Source: Paraglaciecola mesophila (GTDB lineage: Bacteria; Pseudomonadota; Gammaproteobacteria; Enterobacterales; Alteromonadaceae). Taken from it: 64,000 nucleotides of DNA. Each line of letters opens with the position of its first letter. Within the stretch, counting starts at the first letter, position 1. The stretch is from the NCBI RefSeq assembly GCF_009906955.1, contig NZ_CP047656.1, forward strand, positions 434,001 to 498,000, written 5' to 3'. Shown piece by piece: positions 56,562 to 64,000 of this stretch. The position numbers and the translations under genes were made by a program. The notes below the pieces were generated by a model that was not told the origin of the DNA, ran no database searches, and worked only from the letters and a program-made list of their open reading frames with translations.

Positions 56562-59500
56562 TTGTCTTCACATGTACCTGAATCGGAAGTCGCTCCGTTT
56601 ACTTATTCTCAGTTAACCGAACTGACGTCATTATGCATGACGTCAGATCGGTTTCGTTTTCAACGTCGCTTTAAGCAAATTCAGCGACTCGAATCAAACA
56701 AAAAAAATCAAGCATTCGCTAAACTAAGTAACGATATTGATCGCTCGATATTGCTAAAAGAACAAAGGCAAGCAAATCTCCCCAAGGTAGAATATCCCGA
56801 TTTACCGGTCACTGAACAAAAAGATAAAATTTCAGATGCCATTCGCGATAATCAGGTTGTGATTATTGCTGGTGAAACAGGTTCAGGAAAAACAACCCAA
56901 ATCCCTAAGATTTGCTTGGAGTTAGGACGGGGTGTGAACGGCTTGATTGGTCATACTCAACCAAGACGCCTTGCCGCTAGAAGTGTTGCAACACGAATTG
57001 CTCAAGAGTTAAACAGTGAACTGGGGAATGAAGTTGGATTTAAAATCCGTTTCTCAGATCAAGTTAATGAGCGCTCCTATGTAAAACTGATGACTGACGG
57101 AATTTTACTTGCAGAGATCCAGCAAGATAGGTTTCTCAATCAGTACGACACCATTATTATCGATGAGGCCCATGAGCGCAGTCTTAACATCGATTTTATT
57201 CTTGGCATTTTAAAGCAATTGCTTCCCAAGCGGCCCGATTTAAAACTCATCATTACCTCGGCTACGATTGATCCCGAGCGTTTTTCCAACCATTTCGACA
57301 ATGCACCTATCATTCAAGTAAGCGGCCGTACCTTCCCAGTAGAAATGCGCTACCGACCGCTGGTTGATGATGAAGGTGAAAATGACCGAGATCAAACACA
57401 AGCCATCATTGATGCGGTAAATGAACTAGGTAACCACAGTCAGGGCGACATTCTGGTGTTTCTTAGCGGTGAGCGAGACATCCGAGATACAGCTGATGCA
57501 TTAACGCAGCAAAAATTTCGACATACGGAAATAGTGCCATTGTATGCAAGGCTATCGGCGGCTGAACAGAATAAAATATTTCAGTCGCATTCGGGCAGAC
57601 GGATCGTACTTGCGACGAATGTTGCGGAAACCTCATTAACGGTTCCGGGCATAAAATACGTTATCGACCCTGGTACGGCACGAATTTCTCGCTACAGTGT
57701 GCGCAGTAAAGTTCAGCGGTTACCGATCGAACCCATTTCTCAAGCATCTGCGAATCAAAGGGCAGGGCGCTGTGGTCGTGTATCAAACGGGATTTGCATC
57801 CGTTTATACAGCGAAGATGACTATAACAATCGAGACGAGTTTACTGATCCTGAGATCTTAAGAACCAACCTGGCGTCGGTTATTTTGCAAATGATGGCAT
57901 TAGGGTTAGGTAAAATTGATGAATTCCCATTTGTACAAATGCCCGACTCACGCAGTATCAATGACGGTTTTAACCTGCTTGAAGAGCTAGGAGGCGTCGC
58001 AAAAAACACTGGGCGATTATCGTTAACTACGATTGGCCGACAAATGGCGCGATTACCGATAGATCCCCGTTATGCCCGTATGATAATTCAAGCTGAAAAA
58101 CAAAATAGCTTACGTGATGTATTGGTGATTACCGCGGGATTGAGTATTCAAGACCCAAGAGAGCGTCCGCAAGACAAGCGACAAGCGGCAGATGAAAAAC
58201 ATCAAGCATTCGCCAATAAAGATTCAGATTTTCTTGCGCTATTAACACTCTGGATTGCATTTAAAGACAAGCAGCTAGAACTTACCAATAATCAATTGCG
58301 TAAATGGTGTAAGCAAAACTTTATAAACTATTTACGTATGCGTGAATGGCAAGATATTGTGAGTCAACTTAAGAAATCCATTGCCGAGCTGGGATTTAGT
58401 ATCAGCCAATCAGATACTGACTATCAAGGGATCCATCAGGCAATGGCTTCTGGACTGCTATCTCACATTGGTAATAAAGATAAAGACAAAGAATATCTTG
58501 GTGCGCGTAACAGTCGCTTTATGTTGTTCCCCGGCTCAGGTATTGCTAAAACCAGCCCGAAGTGGTTAATGGTCGCAGAGCTGGTTGATACTTCTCGTTT
58601 GTTTGGGCGTATGGGCGCAAAAATCGAACCCCAGTGGTTAGAGTCTCTTGCTCCACATTTAATCAAGCGCAGTTACAGTGAACCTCATTGGTCAAAAAAA
58701 CAAGGCGTTGTGCAAGCATTTGAAAGCGTGACTTTGTACGGTTTGCCTTTGGTGACCAAACGTCGCGTTGCCTATAGCCAAATTGACCCGGTCGTTAGTC
58801 GTGAATTGTTTATTCGTGAAGCCTTGGTTAATCAGGATACAAAACTAAATGATGACTTCTTAACAGAAAACCAGCTAGAAGTGGACGAAATTAAGGGGCT
58901 AGAGGATAAAACACGGCGTCGTGATTTACTTGTGGATGAAGACGCCTTAGTTGAGTTTTATGCCCAACACATTCCCGCTCATGTATGTAGCGAAGCCAGT
59001 TTTAACAAGTGGTGGCGCAAAGCTAAATCGACTCAGCCAGATTTGCTGACATACTCAAAGCAAATGTTGCTGAAAAACTCACCTGTTAAATCACACCAAT
59101 ATGATTTTCCAGAAACCTGGCAGCAAGGAAATATAACCCTGCGTCTTGACTATCATTTTAATCCTACAGATATAGATGATGGCGTGAATTTACTCGTACC
59201 GCTTTCGCTATTAAATCAATTGTCTTCAGAAGGGTTCGATTGGTTAGTACCTGGTCTTCGTCATGAGCTAATTGTGACACTGATCAAATCGCTTCCAAAG
59301 CGCCTACGACGTAATTTTGTGCCCGCGCCTAATTATGCTGAGGCATGTTTAGCGGATATATCTCCGTTAGATAAAAAAGGTCAGGCAGTCGATTTTTTAA
59401 GCGCGCTGAGCCATAAGTTAAAGCGTATGACTGGTGTTGACGTTGAATTAGATGATTGGCAGGTGGACAGTTTACCATCCCATTTACGCTTTAATTTTAA

Positions 59501-60485
59501 AGTGTTGGATGACAAAAATAAGGTAATTAAACAAGGTCGAGATTTACTGGCTTTACAGCATGAATTACAAGGGAAAGTGAAACAAAGCCTTAGCAAGATA
59601 GCGAAACCAGGTTTAGAAAAAACAGGTATAACTCAGTGGGACTTTGAGCAATTACCAACAGAATATATTAGTAAGCAAACCGGATTTGATGTTAAAGCGT
59701 ATCCTGCATTAGTTGCTGAGAAAAACGCAGTAGCCATTAAGTTATTCGATAAGCCTCATATGGCAGAGCAAGCTCACCAACTCGGATTAAGACGATTAGT
59801 TTCATTGTCTATTCCATCGCCCATTAAATACCTGCATGAAAAACTGCCTAATAAAGCCAAGCTTGGGCTGTATTTTAATCCGTTTGGTAAGATAGCAGCA
59901 TTGATTGACGATGTGATAGCCGCCGCAATCGATGAATTACTCGCGCAATATCGAGCGCGTCACGGTGATATTCGCACGGCAGAGGCTTTTGAAGCGTGTT
60001 GTGAGCATGTCCGTGCAGAGATTAACGATAGGGTGTTGGTGATCGCGCAAAAAGTAGAAACAGGCTTAACCAAAGCACATCAAATCAAGAAGAAAATGAA
60101 AGGCAATGTGCCTATGACAATGATCAATGCATATGGAGATATTAAACAACATCTCGATAGTTTGGTGTTTAACGGCTTTGTAAGTGATATTGGCGCCGAA
60201 CGTTTAAATGATTGGCAAAGGTATATTGAAGGGATAGCGCGTCGAATAGACAAATTGGTCATTGACCCTACAAAAGATAGGTTACATCAATTAAACGTAG
60301 AAAAGGTGGCTAGTGAATATACCAAGAAATGCCAAAAAATTCCTGCCGGCGCACCAGTTCCGCAAGAATTGAAAGAAGTACGCTGGATGATTGAAGAACT
60401 CAGAGTGTCATTTTTTGCTCAGCAATTAGGCACTGCTATGCCAATATCGACTAAGCGTATAATGAATCAATTAGACTCAAATTAA
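56562..60485 (+). CDS. hrpA: ATP-dependent RNA helicase HrpA
   Basis: HrpA is a DEAH-box helicase of the Prp22 type that rescues stalled or collided ribosomes in E. coli. The 1307 residues are full length: Walker A GETGSGKT at 104-111, DEAH at 201-204, helicase C-terminal motif near NQRAGRCGRVSNG, then HA2, OB and the HrpA C-terminal domain. The only in-frame upstream start before a stop is TTG 56562, and homology to E. coli HrpA extends to that N-terminus. The ribosome binding site is poor, so the exact start is uncertain. Confidence 0.95.
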   Translation: MSSHVPESEVAPFTYSQLTELTSLCMTSDRFRFQRRFKQIQRLESNKKNQAFAKLSNDIDRSILLKEQRQANLPKVEYPDLPVTEQKDKISDAIRDNQVVIIAGETGSGKTTQIPKICLELGRGVNGLIGHTQPRRLAARSVATRIAQELNSELGNEVGFKIRFSDQVNERSYVKLMTDGILLAEIQQDRFLNQYDTIIIDEAHERSLNIDFILGILKQLLPKRPDLKLIITSATIDPERFSNHFDNAPIIQVSGRTFPVEMRYRPLVDDEGENDRDQTQAIIDAVNELGNHSQGDILVFLSGERDIRDTADALTQQKFRHTEIVPLYARLSAAEQNKIFQSHSGRRIVLATNVAETSLTVPGIKYVIDPGTARISRYSVRSKVQRLPIEPISQASANQRAGRCGRVSNGICIRLYSEDDYNNRDEFTDPEILRTNLASVILQMMALGLGKIDEFPFVQMPDSRSINDGFNLLEELGGVAKNTGRLSLTTIGRQMARLPIDPRYARMIIQAEKQNSLRDVLVITAGLSIQDPRERPQDKRQAADEKHQAFANKDSDFLALLTLWIAFKDKQLELTNNQLRKWCKQNFINYLRMREWQDIVSQLKKSIAELGFSISQSDTDYQGIHQAMASGLLSHIGNKDKDKEYLGARNSRFMLFPGSGIAKTSPKWLMVAELVDTSRLFGRMGAKIEPQWLESLAPHLIKRSYSEPHWSKKQGVVQAFESVTLYGLPLVTKRRVAYSQIDPVVSRELFIREALVNQDTKLNDDFLTENQLEVDEIKGLEDKTRRRDLLVDEDALVEFYAQHIPAHVCSEASFNKWWRKAKSTQPDLLTYSKQMLLKNSPVKSHQYDFPETWQQGNITLRLDYHFNPTDIDDGVNLLVPLSLLNQLSSEGFDWLVPGLRHELIVTLIKSLPKRLRRNFVPAPNYAEACLADISPLDKKGQAVDFLSALSHKLKRMTGVDVELDDWQVDSLPSHLRFNFKVLDDKNKVIKQGRDLLALQHELQGKVKQSLSKIAKPGLEKTGITQWDFEQLPTEYISKQTGFDVKAYPALVAEKNAVAIKLFDKPHMAEQAHQLGLRRLVSLSIPSPIKYLHEKLPNKAKLGLYFNPFGKIAALIDDVIAAAIDELLAQYRARHGDIRTAEAFEACCEHVRAEINDRVLVIAQKVETGLTKAHQIKKKMKGNVPMTMINAYGDIKQHLDSLVFNGFVSDIGAERLNDWQRYIEGIARRIDKLVIDPTKDRLHQLNVEKVASEYTKKCQKIPAGAPVPQELKEVRWMIEELRVSFFAQQLGTAMPISTKRIMNQLDSN

Positions 60486-60600
60486 CGCGTTTATTTTGAA
60501 ATACATGGATTTAAATAGTGGATCACGCAAAGTCCGTTGACATTGCTTAATCCGCGCCCTATAAACACAGAGTAGGCAATAAACTAGGACGGAATTTTTG

Positions 60601-60903
60601 ATGTTAGGCTACAACGACAAACGTAATTTTTTTCGCATGATGGTTAACTCAGCCTGCGAGATAGTGGTTAACGACGATGAGTCGAGTCGTACGTTGCACG
60701 CTGTATGTAAGGATATTAGTGCGACTGGCATGTCATTTGAGGTTGAAGAGCAATCAGTCGAAATTGGCACCGCGGTGGATGTATATATTGAATCTACTAA
60801 TAGTCAAATTCCTTCATTATCGGCAAAGGCTCGCGTGGTGCGCTCTGAATGTAATGATGATGCAACTTGCGTAATAGGCGTCGAAATAACTGAAATGAAT
60901 TAG
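60601..60903 (+). CDS. Single-domain PilZ protein
   Basis: This 100-residue stand-alone PilZ-like domain has the N-terminal arginine motif region DKRNFFRMMVNSACEI, with one of the usual RxxxR arginines replaced by the K-R-N spacing, and the DISATGMSFEV segment corresponding to (D/N)xSxxG. PilZ proteins bind c-di-GMP, and the window has two c-di-GMP turnover genes. The start at ATG 60601 fits the GGACGGAA ribosome binding site better than TTG 60598. The partner is unknown. Confidence 0.88.
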   Translation: MLGYNDKRNFFRMMVNSACEIVVNDDESSRTLHAVCKDISATGMSFEVEEQSVEIGTAVDVYIESTNSQIPSLSAKARVVRSECNDDATCVIGVEITEMN

Positions 60904-61010
60904 TGGGCTAAGTGGTCAGCATCGTTAACTGGCTCGTGTTAACGAATATCAAGTCTGATGACAAACACACTATAAGCGCTCGCTTTTCAGCTAGCGCTAT
61001 CAGGCGTTAT

Positions 61011-61072
61011 AGTACTTTTTGTGCAGAGCGCTCTTTTTGTGGCGAAAGCACTTTTTATGGTCAAAGTACTTT
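61011..61072. repeat. 18-bp tandem repeat at the 3' end of rlmI
   Basis: Three full 18-bp units (61011-61028, 61029-61046, 61047-61064) and a partial fourth (to 61072) share the consensus AGYRCTTTTTRTGGCRAA. The array runs over the stop codon and last codons of rlmI. Confidence 0.8.
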
Positions 61073-62248
61073 GCAAATCAAGCCTTTCAGGTAAAACCCT
61101 TCAGGATAGTTTGTCGACACAGGATGATCGCCAGCCTGAGACAAGCGTTGAATAATTTGCACTTCACGGCCAGCGTCTAACGCGGCATCAGCAACCACCT
61201 TCTGAAATAAATCAAACGGCATTAACCCTGAGCAGCTAAAGGTCGCGAGAATGCCGCCTGGTTCCATAATTTGCATCGCGAGCATATTAATATCTTTGTA
61301 ACCACGGCACGCCCTATTGAGGGATGCTTTAGAGTCTACAAATTTAGGTGGGTCGAGTATGATTTGTGAAAAATGTTTCGATTGCGTTTTGTACTCACGC
61401 AATGCTTGAAACACATCGTGATTGATAAACTCACATTTTGTATTATCAAGCTGATTAATTTCTACGTTTCGTTTGGCTGTTTCTAAGGCTAAGTCTGATA
61501 CATCCAAATTAGTGACACTGTTGGCACCCGCGGCCAGCGCATAGCTACCAAATGTACCTGTATAACAAAAGCAGTTTAGTACATCTCGATCTTTTGCGTA
61601 TTGCGCGGCAATTGCTCGATTGTCTCGCTGATCTAAATAGAAGCCAGTTTTGTGACCTTGCTTTACGTTTACGATTATTTTTACGCCATTCTCTTCGATA
61701 ATAACTTCGTTTGGAATATCGCCAGCCAGTACTTGAGTGACTTCTTCTAAACCTTCTTTTTTGCGTACTGCAACGTCACTTCTCTCATAAATTGCATAAT
61801 CAGGAAACTGGGATTTTAATGCCCATACTATTTTATCTCTATGTTTATCAGCCCCTGCTGAAAGCAATTGGCACACTATAACATTGGTATAGATGTCGAT
61901 GGTCACCCCTGGTAGTCCATCAGACTCAGCAGCAATGAGACGATAGCCAGTTAAGCCGTGCCGCTCAATGAGCTCTGCTCTAGATTGCTGAGCAGTGGCA
62001 ATGCGTCGCTGAAAAAAACCATTGTCGATACTTTCATTTTGCGTAAATGTCCATATTCTTACTTGTATCTGAGAATGTGGGGAATAGGCACCGCGACCTA
62101 ACCAAACTTCATCATGACTATATACATCGACGGTATCGCCAAGATTCATGCGTCCTTTGGTGCTTTCAATTGCACTGGCAAAGATCCAAGGGTGACGACG
62201 TAATAAAGATTTTTCTCGACCTGGGTGTAGTGTTACGCGTGATGACAT
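61061..62248 (-). CDS. rlmI: 23S rRNA m5C1962 methyltransferase
   Basis: RlmI methylates C1962 of 23S rRNA. The protein (about 395 residues) begins with a PUA domain (about 2-75, [19 protein letters not shown]) and carries a SAM methyltransferase domain with [30 protein letters not shown] and a catalytic region FSCSGLM. The start at ATG 62248 matches the E. coli N-terminus; a TTG 24 bases upstream is less likely. Its 3' end overlaps an 18-bp tandem repeat. It is divergent from the quinone oxidoreductase gene. Confidence 0.95.
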   Translation of the reverse strand: MSSRVTLHPGREKSLLRRHPWIFASAIESTKGRMNLGDTVDVYSHDEVWLGRGAYSPHSQIQVRIWTFTQNESIDNGFFQRRIATAQQSRAELIERHGLTGYRLIAAESDGLPGVTIDIYTNVIVCQLLSAGADKHRDKIVWALKSQFPDYAIYERSDVAVRKKEGLEEVTQVLAGDIPNEVIIEENGVKIIVNVKQGHKTGFYLDQRDNRAIAAQYAKDRDVLNCFCYTGTFGSYALAAGANSVTNLDVSDLALETAKRNVEINQLDNTKCEFINHDVFQALREYKTQSKHFSQIILDPPKFVDSKASLNRACRGYKDINMLAMQIMEPGGILATFSCSGLMPFDLFQKVVADAALDAGREVQIIQRLSQAGDHPVSTNYPEGFYLKGLICKVL

Positions 62249-62347
62249 AGTGTGGTGGTTTCCGGTATACAAAATTAAAGTAGATGAGCGTGGTGTAAAT
62301 TCACATCGACGTGCGTCAAATTAAACAAGAAATTCGACGGAGAATTC

Positions 62348-63331
62348 ATGCAATTTATCGATTTTGAAGAAGGAACAGCAGCAGACACGCTTTTTGTTAA
62401 TGATACTACAAAACCTACGCTCAAACAGGGCCAAGTGTTAGTAAAGGTGCATAGCTTTGGTATTAACCGTGCTGATACATTACAACGACAAGGAAAATAT
62501 CCAGCTCCTCGAGGAGAAAGTTCAATTTTAGGGCTTGAAGTGTCAGGCGAGATTGTAGAGATAGCTCAGGGAGAAGAATCAACTGCTTCTCGCTGGCAAG
62601 TAGGAGATAAAGTTTTCGCCCTTGTAGCCGGGGGAGGCTATGCACAATACGTGGCAGTATATGCCAGTCACCTAATGCCTAAACCTAAAAATGTAGATAT
62701 GCCGAGCGCAGCAGGGATAGCAGAAGTTTTTCTTACTGCCTACCAAAGCTTATTTCAAGTGGGTGGACTCAAATCAGGACAAAGGGTGTTGATTCATGCG
62801 GGGGCGAGCGCAGTAGGTTTAGCGGCTATTCAATTAGCAAAAGCAGACGGTTGCCACGTCAGTGTAACTGCATCTAGCGAGAAGAAACTGGCCGTGTGTG
62901 AAAAGTACGGCGCGGATCGTTTAATTAACTATAAAATGCAAAATTTTGCCGAATGTTTTGAACAAGGTGGGGTTGATGTCATCATCGATTTTGTAGCGGG
63001 AGACTATGTTAATCGTAATCTTAAAATACTCAATAATGATGGCACCATCGTGTACTTGGCAATGTTAGCGGGGCGGTTCGCAGATAAATTGGATATGGCG
63101 TTAATGCTGTCTAAACGCGCCACCATAACAGGCTCGACGTTACGCAGTCGAAGTGATGAATACAAAGCCTCGCTTATTTCAGATTTTTGCCAGCAATTTT
63201 TTGCTGATTTAGAAAGCGGTGCCTTAAGGCCCGTAATTGATACTCAGTACGCTATCAACGAAATTGGGTTAACTCATCAACGACTTGAACAGAATGACAC
63301 GATGGGGAAATTGGTTGTTTCGTGGGACTAG
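62348..63331 (+). CDS. Zinc-independent quinone oxidoreductase (PIG3-type MDR)
   Basis: This 327-residue medium-chain reductase family member is closest in pattern to the PIG3/TP53I3 quinone oxidoreductases. It has the N-terminal GroES-like domain with SFGINRADTLQRQGKYP and LGLEVSGEIVE, and the NADPH Rossmann motif HAGASAVGLAAIQLAKADG. The zinc-ligand cysteines of alcohol dehydrogenases are absent. It likely reduces quinones with NADPH; the natural substrate is unknown. The ribosome binding site GACGGAG precedes the ATG. It ends near a strong stem-loop. Confidence 0.92.
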   Translation: MQFIDFEEGTAADTLFVNDTTKPTLKQGQVLVKVHSFGINRADTLQRQGKYPAPRGESSILGLEVSGEIVEIAQGEESTASRWQVGDKVFALVAGGGYAQYVAVYASHLMPKPKNVDMPSAAGIAEVFLTAYQSLFQVGGLKSGQRVLIHAGASAVGLAAIQLAKADGCHVSVTASSEKKLAVCEKYGADRLINYKMQNFAECFEQGGVDVIIDFVAGDYVNRNLKILNNDGTIVYLAMLAGRFADKLDMALMLSKRATITGSTLRSRSDEYKASLISDFCQQFFADLESGALRPVIDTQYAINEIGLTHQRLEQNDTMGKLVVSWD

Positions 63332-63399
63332 CGGATAGTCGTAATAGTATTTAAGCAGTATGATCGCTATAGGCAGTGTCTCTGAACGTGAGAGCACTT

Positions 63400-63429
63400 A
63401 GATTAAAGGAGACTATTCTCCTTTAATCT
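63400..63429. other. Perfect 12-bp stem-loop between convergent genes
   Basis: A 12-bp perfect stem (AGATTAAAGGAG/CTCCTTTAATCT) with a 6-nt loop lies between the quinone oxidoreductase gene and the minus-strand EF-hand gene. No T-run follows on either strand. Confidence 0.75.
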
Positions 63430-63444
63430 TGAGTGAATTAAGCG

Positions 63445-63663
63445 TTATTGTTGTTGCAACACACTGAACTCTTTCTTAGAGACGAAACCGTCTTTGTTGC
63501 TGTCCAAGTCATTAAAGATAGTCGCTAATGTTGTATCAATGCTAGCCTCTTTGGCACTAAGCATATTGTCTTCGTTGACATCTAATGCTGCGAAAATATC
63601 CGTAGCGGCCACTGTGCCCATTGAAGTCATGGCAATTGCTAAAGCGATAATAGGTTTTCTCAT
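63445..63663 (-). CDS. Secreted EF-hand calcium-binding protein
   Basis: This 72-residue exported protein starts at ATG 63663, supported by GAGGAG upstream; an earlier in-frame ATG adds a non-signal leader. A signal peptide (MRKPIIALAIAMTSMGTVAA) is followed by two EF-hand loops: DVNEDNMLSAKE and DSNKDGFVSKKE, both with acidic residues at positions 1, 3, 5 and 12. It should bind calcium in the periplasm or outside. It is 69 bp downstream of a paralogue with the same layout. Confidence 0.85.
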   Translation of the reverse strand: MRKPIIALAIAMTSMGTVAATDIFAALDVNEDNMLSAKEASIDTTLATIFNDLDSNKDGFVSKKEFSVLQQQ

Positions 63664-63732
63664 TTGTTTCTCCTCATTATTAAAAGTATGTCGGTTGTTC
63701 ATCTAGACGCTAATACTATTCGAACCGCTCGA

Positions 63733-63939
63733 CTAATTTTCAAGCTCACTTGCACTTAGGTAACCATCCTTGTTGACATCTAGTTCGGTAAATACTGATG
63801 ACAGCGCAGCATCCGCAGACGCTTCTTCTAAGCTAATACGTCCATCATTATCAGTATCTAATGCTTCCAGTATGTCGTCTTGCGCTATGACACTCGCAGA
63901 GGCAAGAACAAGGCTAGTTGCAACAATTAACTTTTTCAT
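63733..63939 (-). CDS. Secreted EF-hand calcium-binding protein (paralogue)
   Basis: This 68-residue exported protein has a signal peptide (MKKLIVATSLVLASASVIA, cleaved before QDD) and two canonical EF-hand loops, DTDNDGRISLEE and DVNKDGYLSASE. AAGGAA lies before the ATG. It resembles the gene immediately downstream in length, order of elements and loop spacing, so the two probably arose by tandem duplication. Such small EF-hand proteins are known in marine gammaproteobacteria, but their partners are not established. Confidence 0.85.
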   Translation of the reverse strand: MKKLIVATSLVLASASVIAQDDILEALDTDNDGRISLEEASADAALSSVFTELDVNKDGYLSASELEN

Positions 63940-64000
63940 TTTGTCGATTCCTTATGGCTAAATAATGTAGCTAGGTTTTCGTTTTTTGCCGCATTTTTGA

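Noticed and set aside
60912..61094. A 60-aa open frame between the PilZ gene and rlmI
   Set aside because: Its second half is the translation of the 18-bp tandem repeat and the rest has no signal, domain or ribosome binding site. The repeat is reported instead.

Overview
The window is a 64 kb stretch of a gammaproteobacterial chromosome, most likely from the Alteromonadales (Alteromonas/Glaciecola/Paraglaciecola type; genus not provable from this sequence alone). The evidence is seqA-pgm synteny, which implies a Dam-methylating gammaproteobacterium, the gcvA-ygdD-rlmM order, the miaB-ybeZ-ybeY-corC-lnt operon, FapA/DUF342, DUF2897 and VolA-type lipase genes, an M2 peptidyl-dipeptidase, and base composition that looks like the low-to-mid 40s %GC. 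Coding density is high. I saw no rRNA, tRNA, IS element, prophage or CRISPR array. Most of the window is core genome.

Layout. 1-4.7 kb: carA (5' cut by the window edge), carB, greA and a clear terminator. 4.7-6.8 kb: a DJ-1/PfpI protein without the catalytic cysteine, and a DMT permease. 6.8-12.2 kb, minus strand: miaB-ybeZ-ybeY-corC-lnt. 12.6-17.1 kb: kdsA, a small secreted orphan, then gcvA-like LysR, an alpha/beta hydrolase, ygdD and rlmM. 17.3-22.2 kb: seqA, pgm and glgP. 22.4-25.4 kb: a GGDEF/EAL protein, an AstE-like deacylase and YbjQ. 25.5-27.8 kb, minus strand: yffB-dapE-VanY peptidase plus a 51-aa DUF2897 gene. 28-31 kb: rhomboid protease, thioesterase, and a diguanylate cyclase with a globin-like sensor. 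31-36 kb: a maltodextrin-type locus (MFS transporter, GH13 lipoprotein, LacI regulator). 36-45.5 kb: glnS, yciK, VolA-like lipase, sohB, TonB-dependent receptor. 45.6-52.5 kb: M2 peptidase, photolyase, NIF3-like, cmoM, glutathione peroxidase, a beta-hydroxyacid dehydrogenase, a small lipoprotein. 52.6-64 kb: FapA-like, sbcB, CBS protein, hrpA, PilZ, rlmI, a quinone oxidoreductase and two secreted EF-hand proteins.

How the genes may work together. Pgm, GlgP, the GH13 lipoprotein, the MFS transporter and the LacI regulator make a plausible alpha-glucan route: outer hydrolysis, import, phosphorolysis to glucose-1-P, conversion to glucose-6-P. The link is supported by a near-perfect 16-bp palindrome upstream of the transporter that recurs with 14/16 identity inside the pgm terminator hairpin, just upstream of glgP. 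I regard this possible operator inside a terminator as the most interesting regulatory observation here. Other points to check are a globin-like cyclase sensor with Tyr where heme-binding relatives have the proximal His, two unrelated 18-bp tandem repeats, a GATC cluster upstream of seqA, and a direct repeat upstream of the TonB receptor. I did not find a convincing new multi-gene defence or biosynthetic system.
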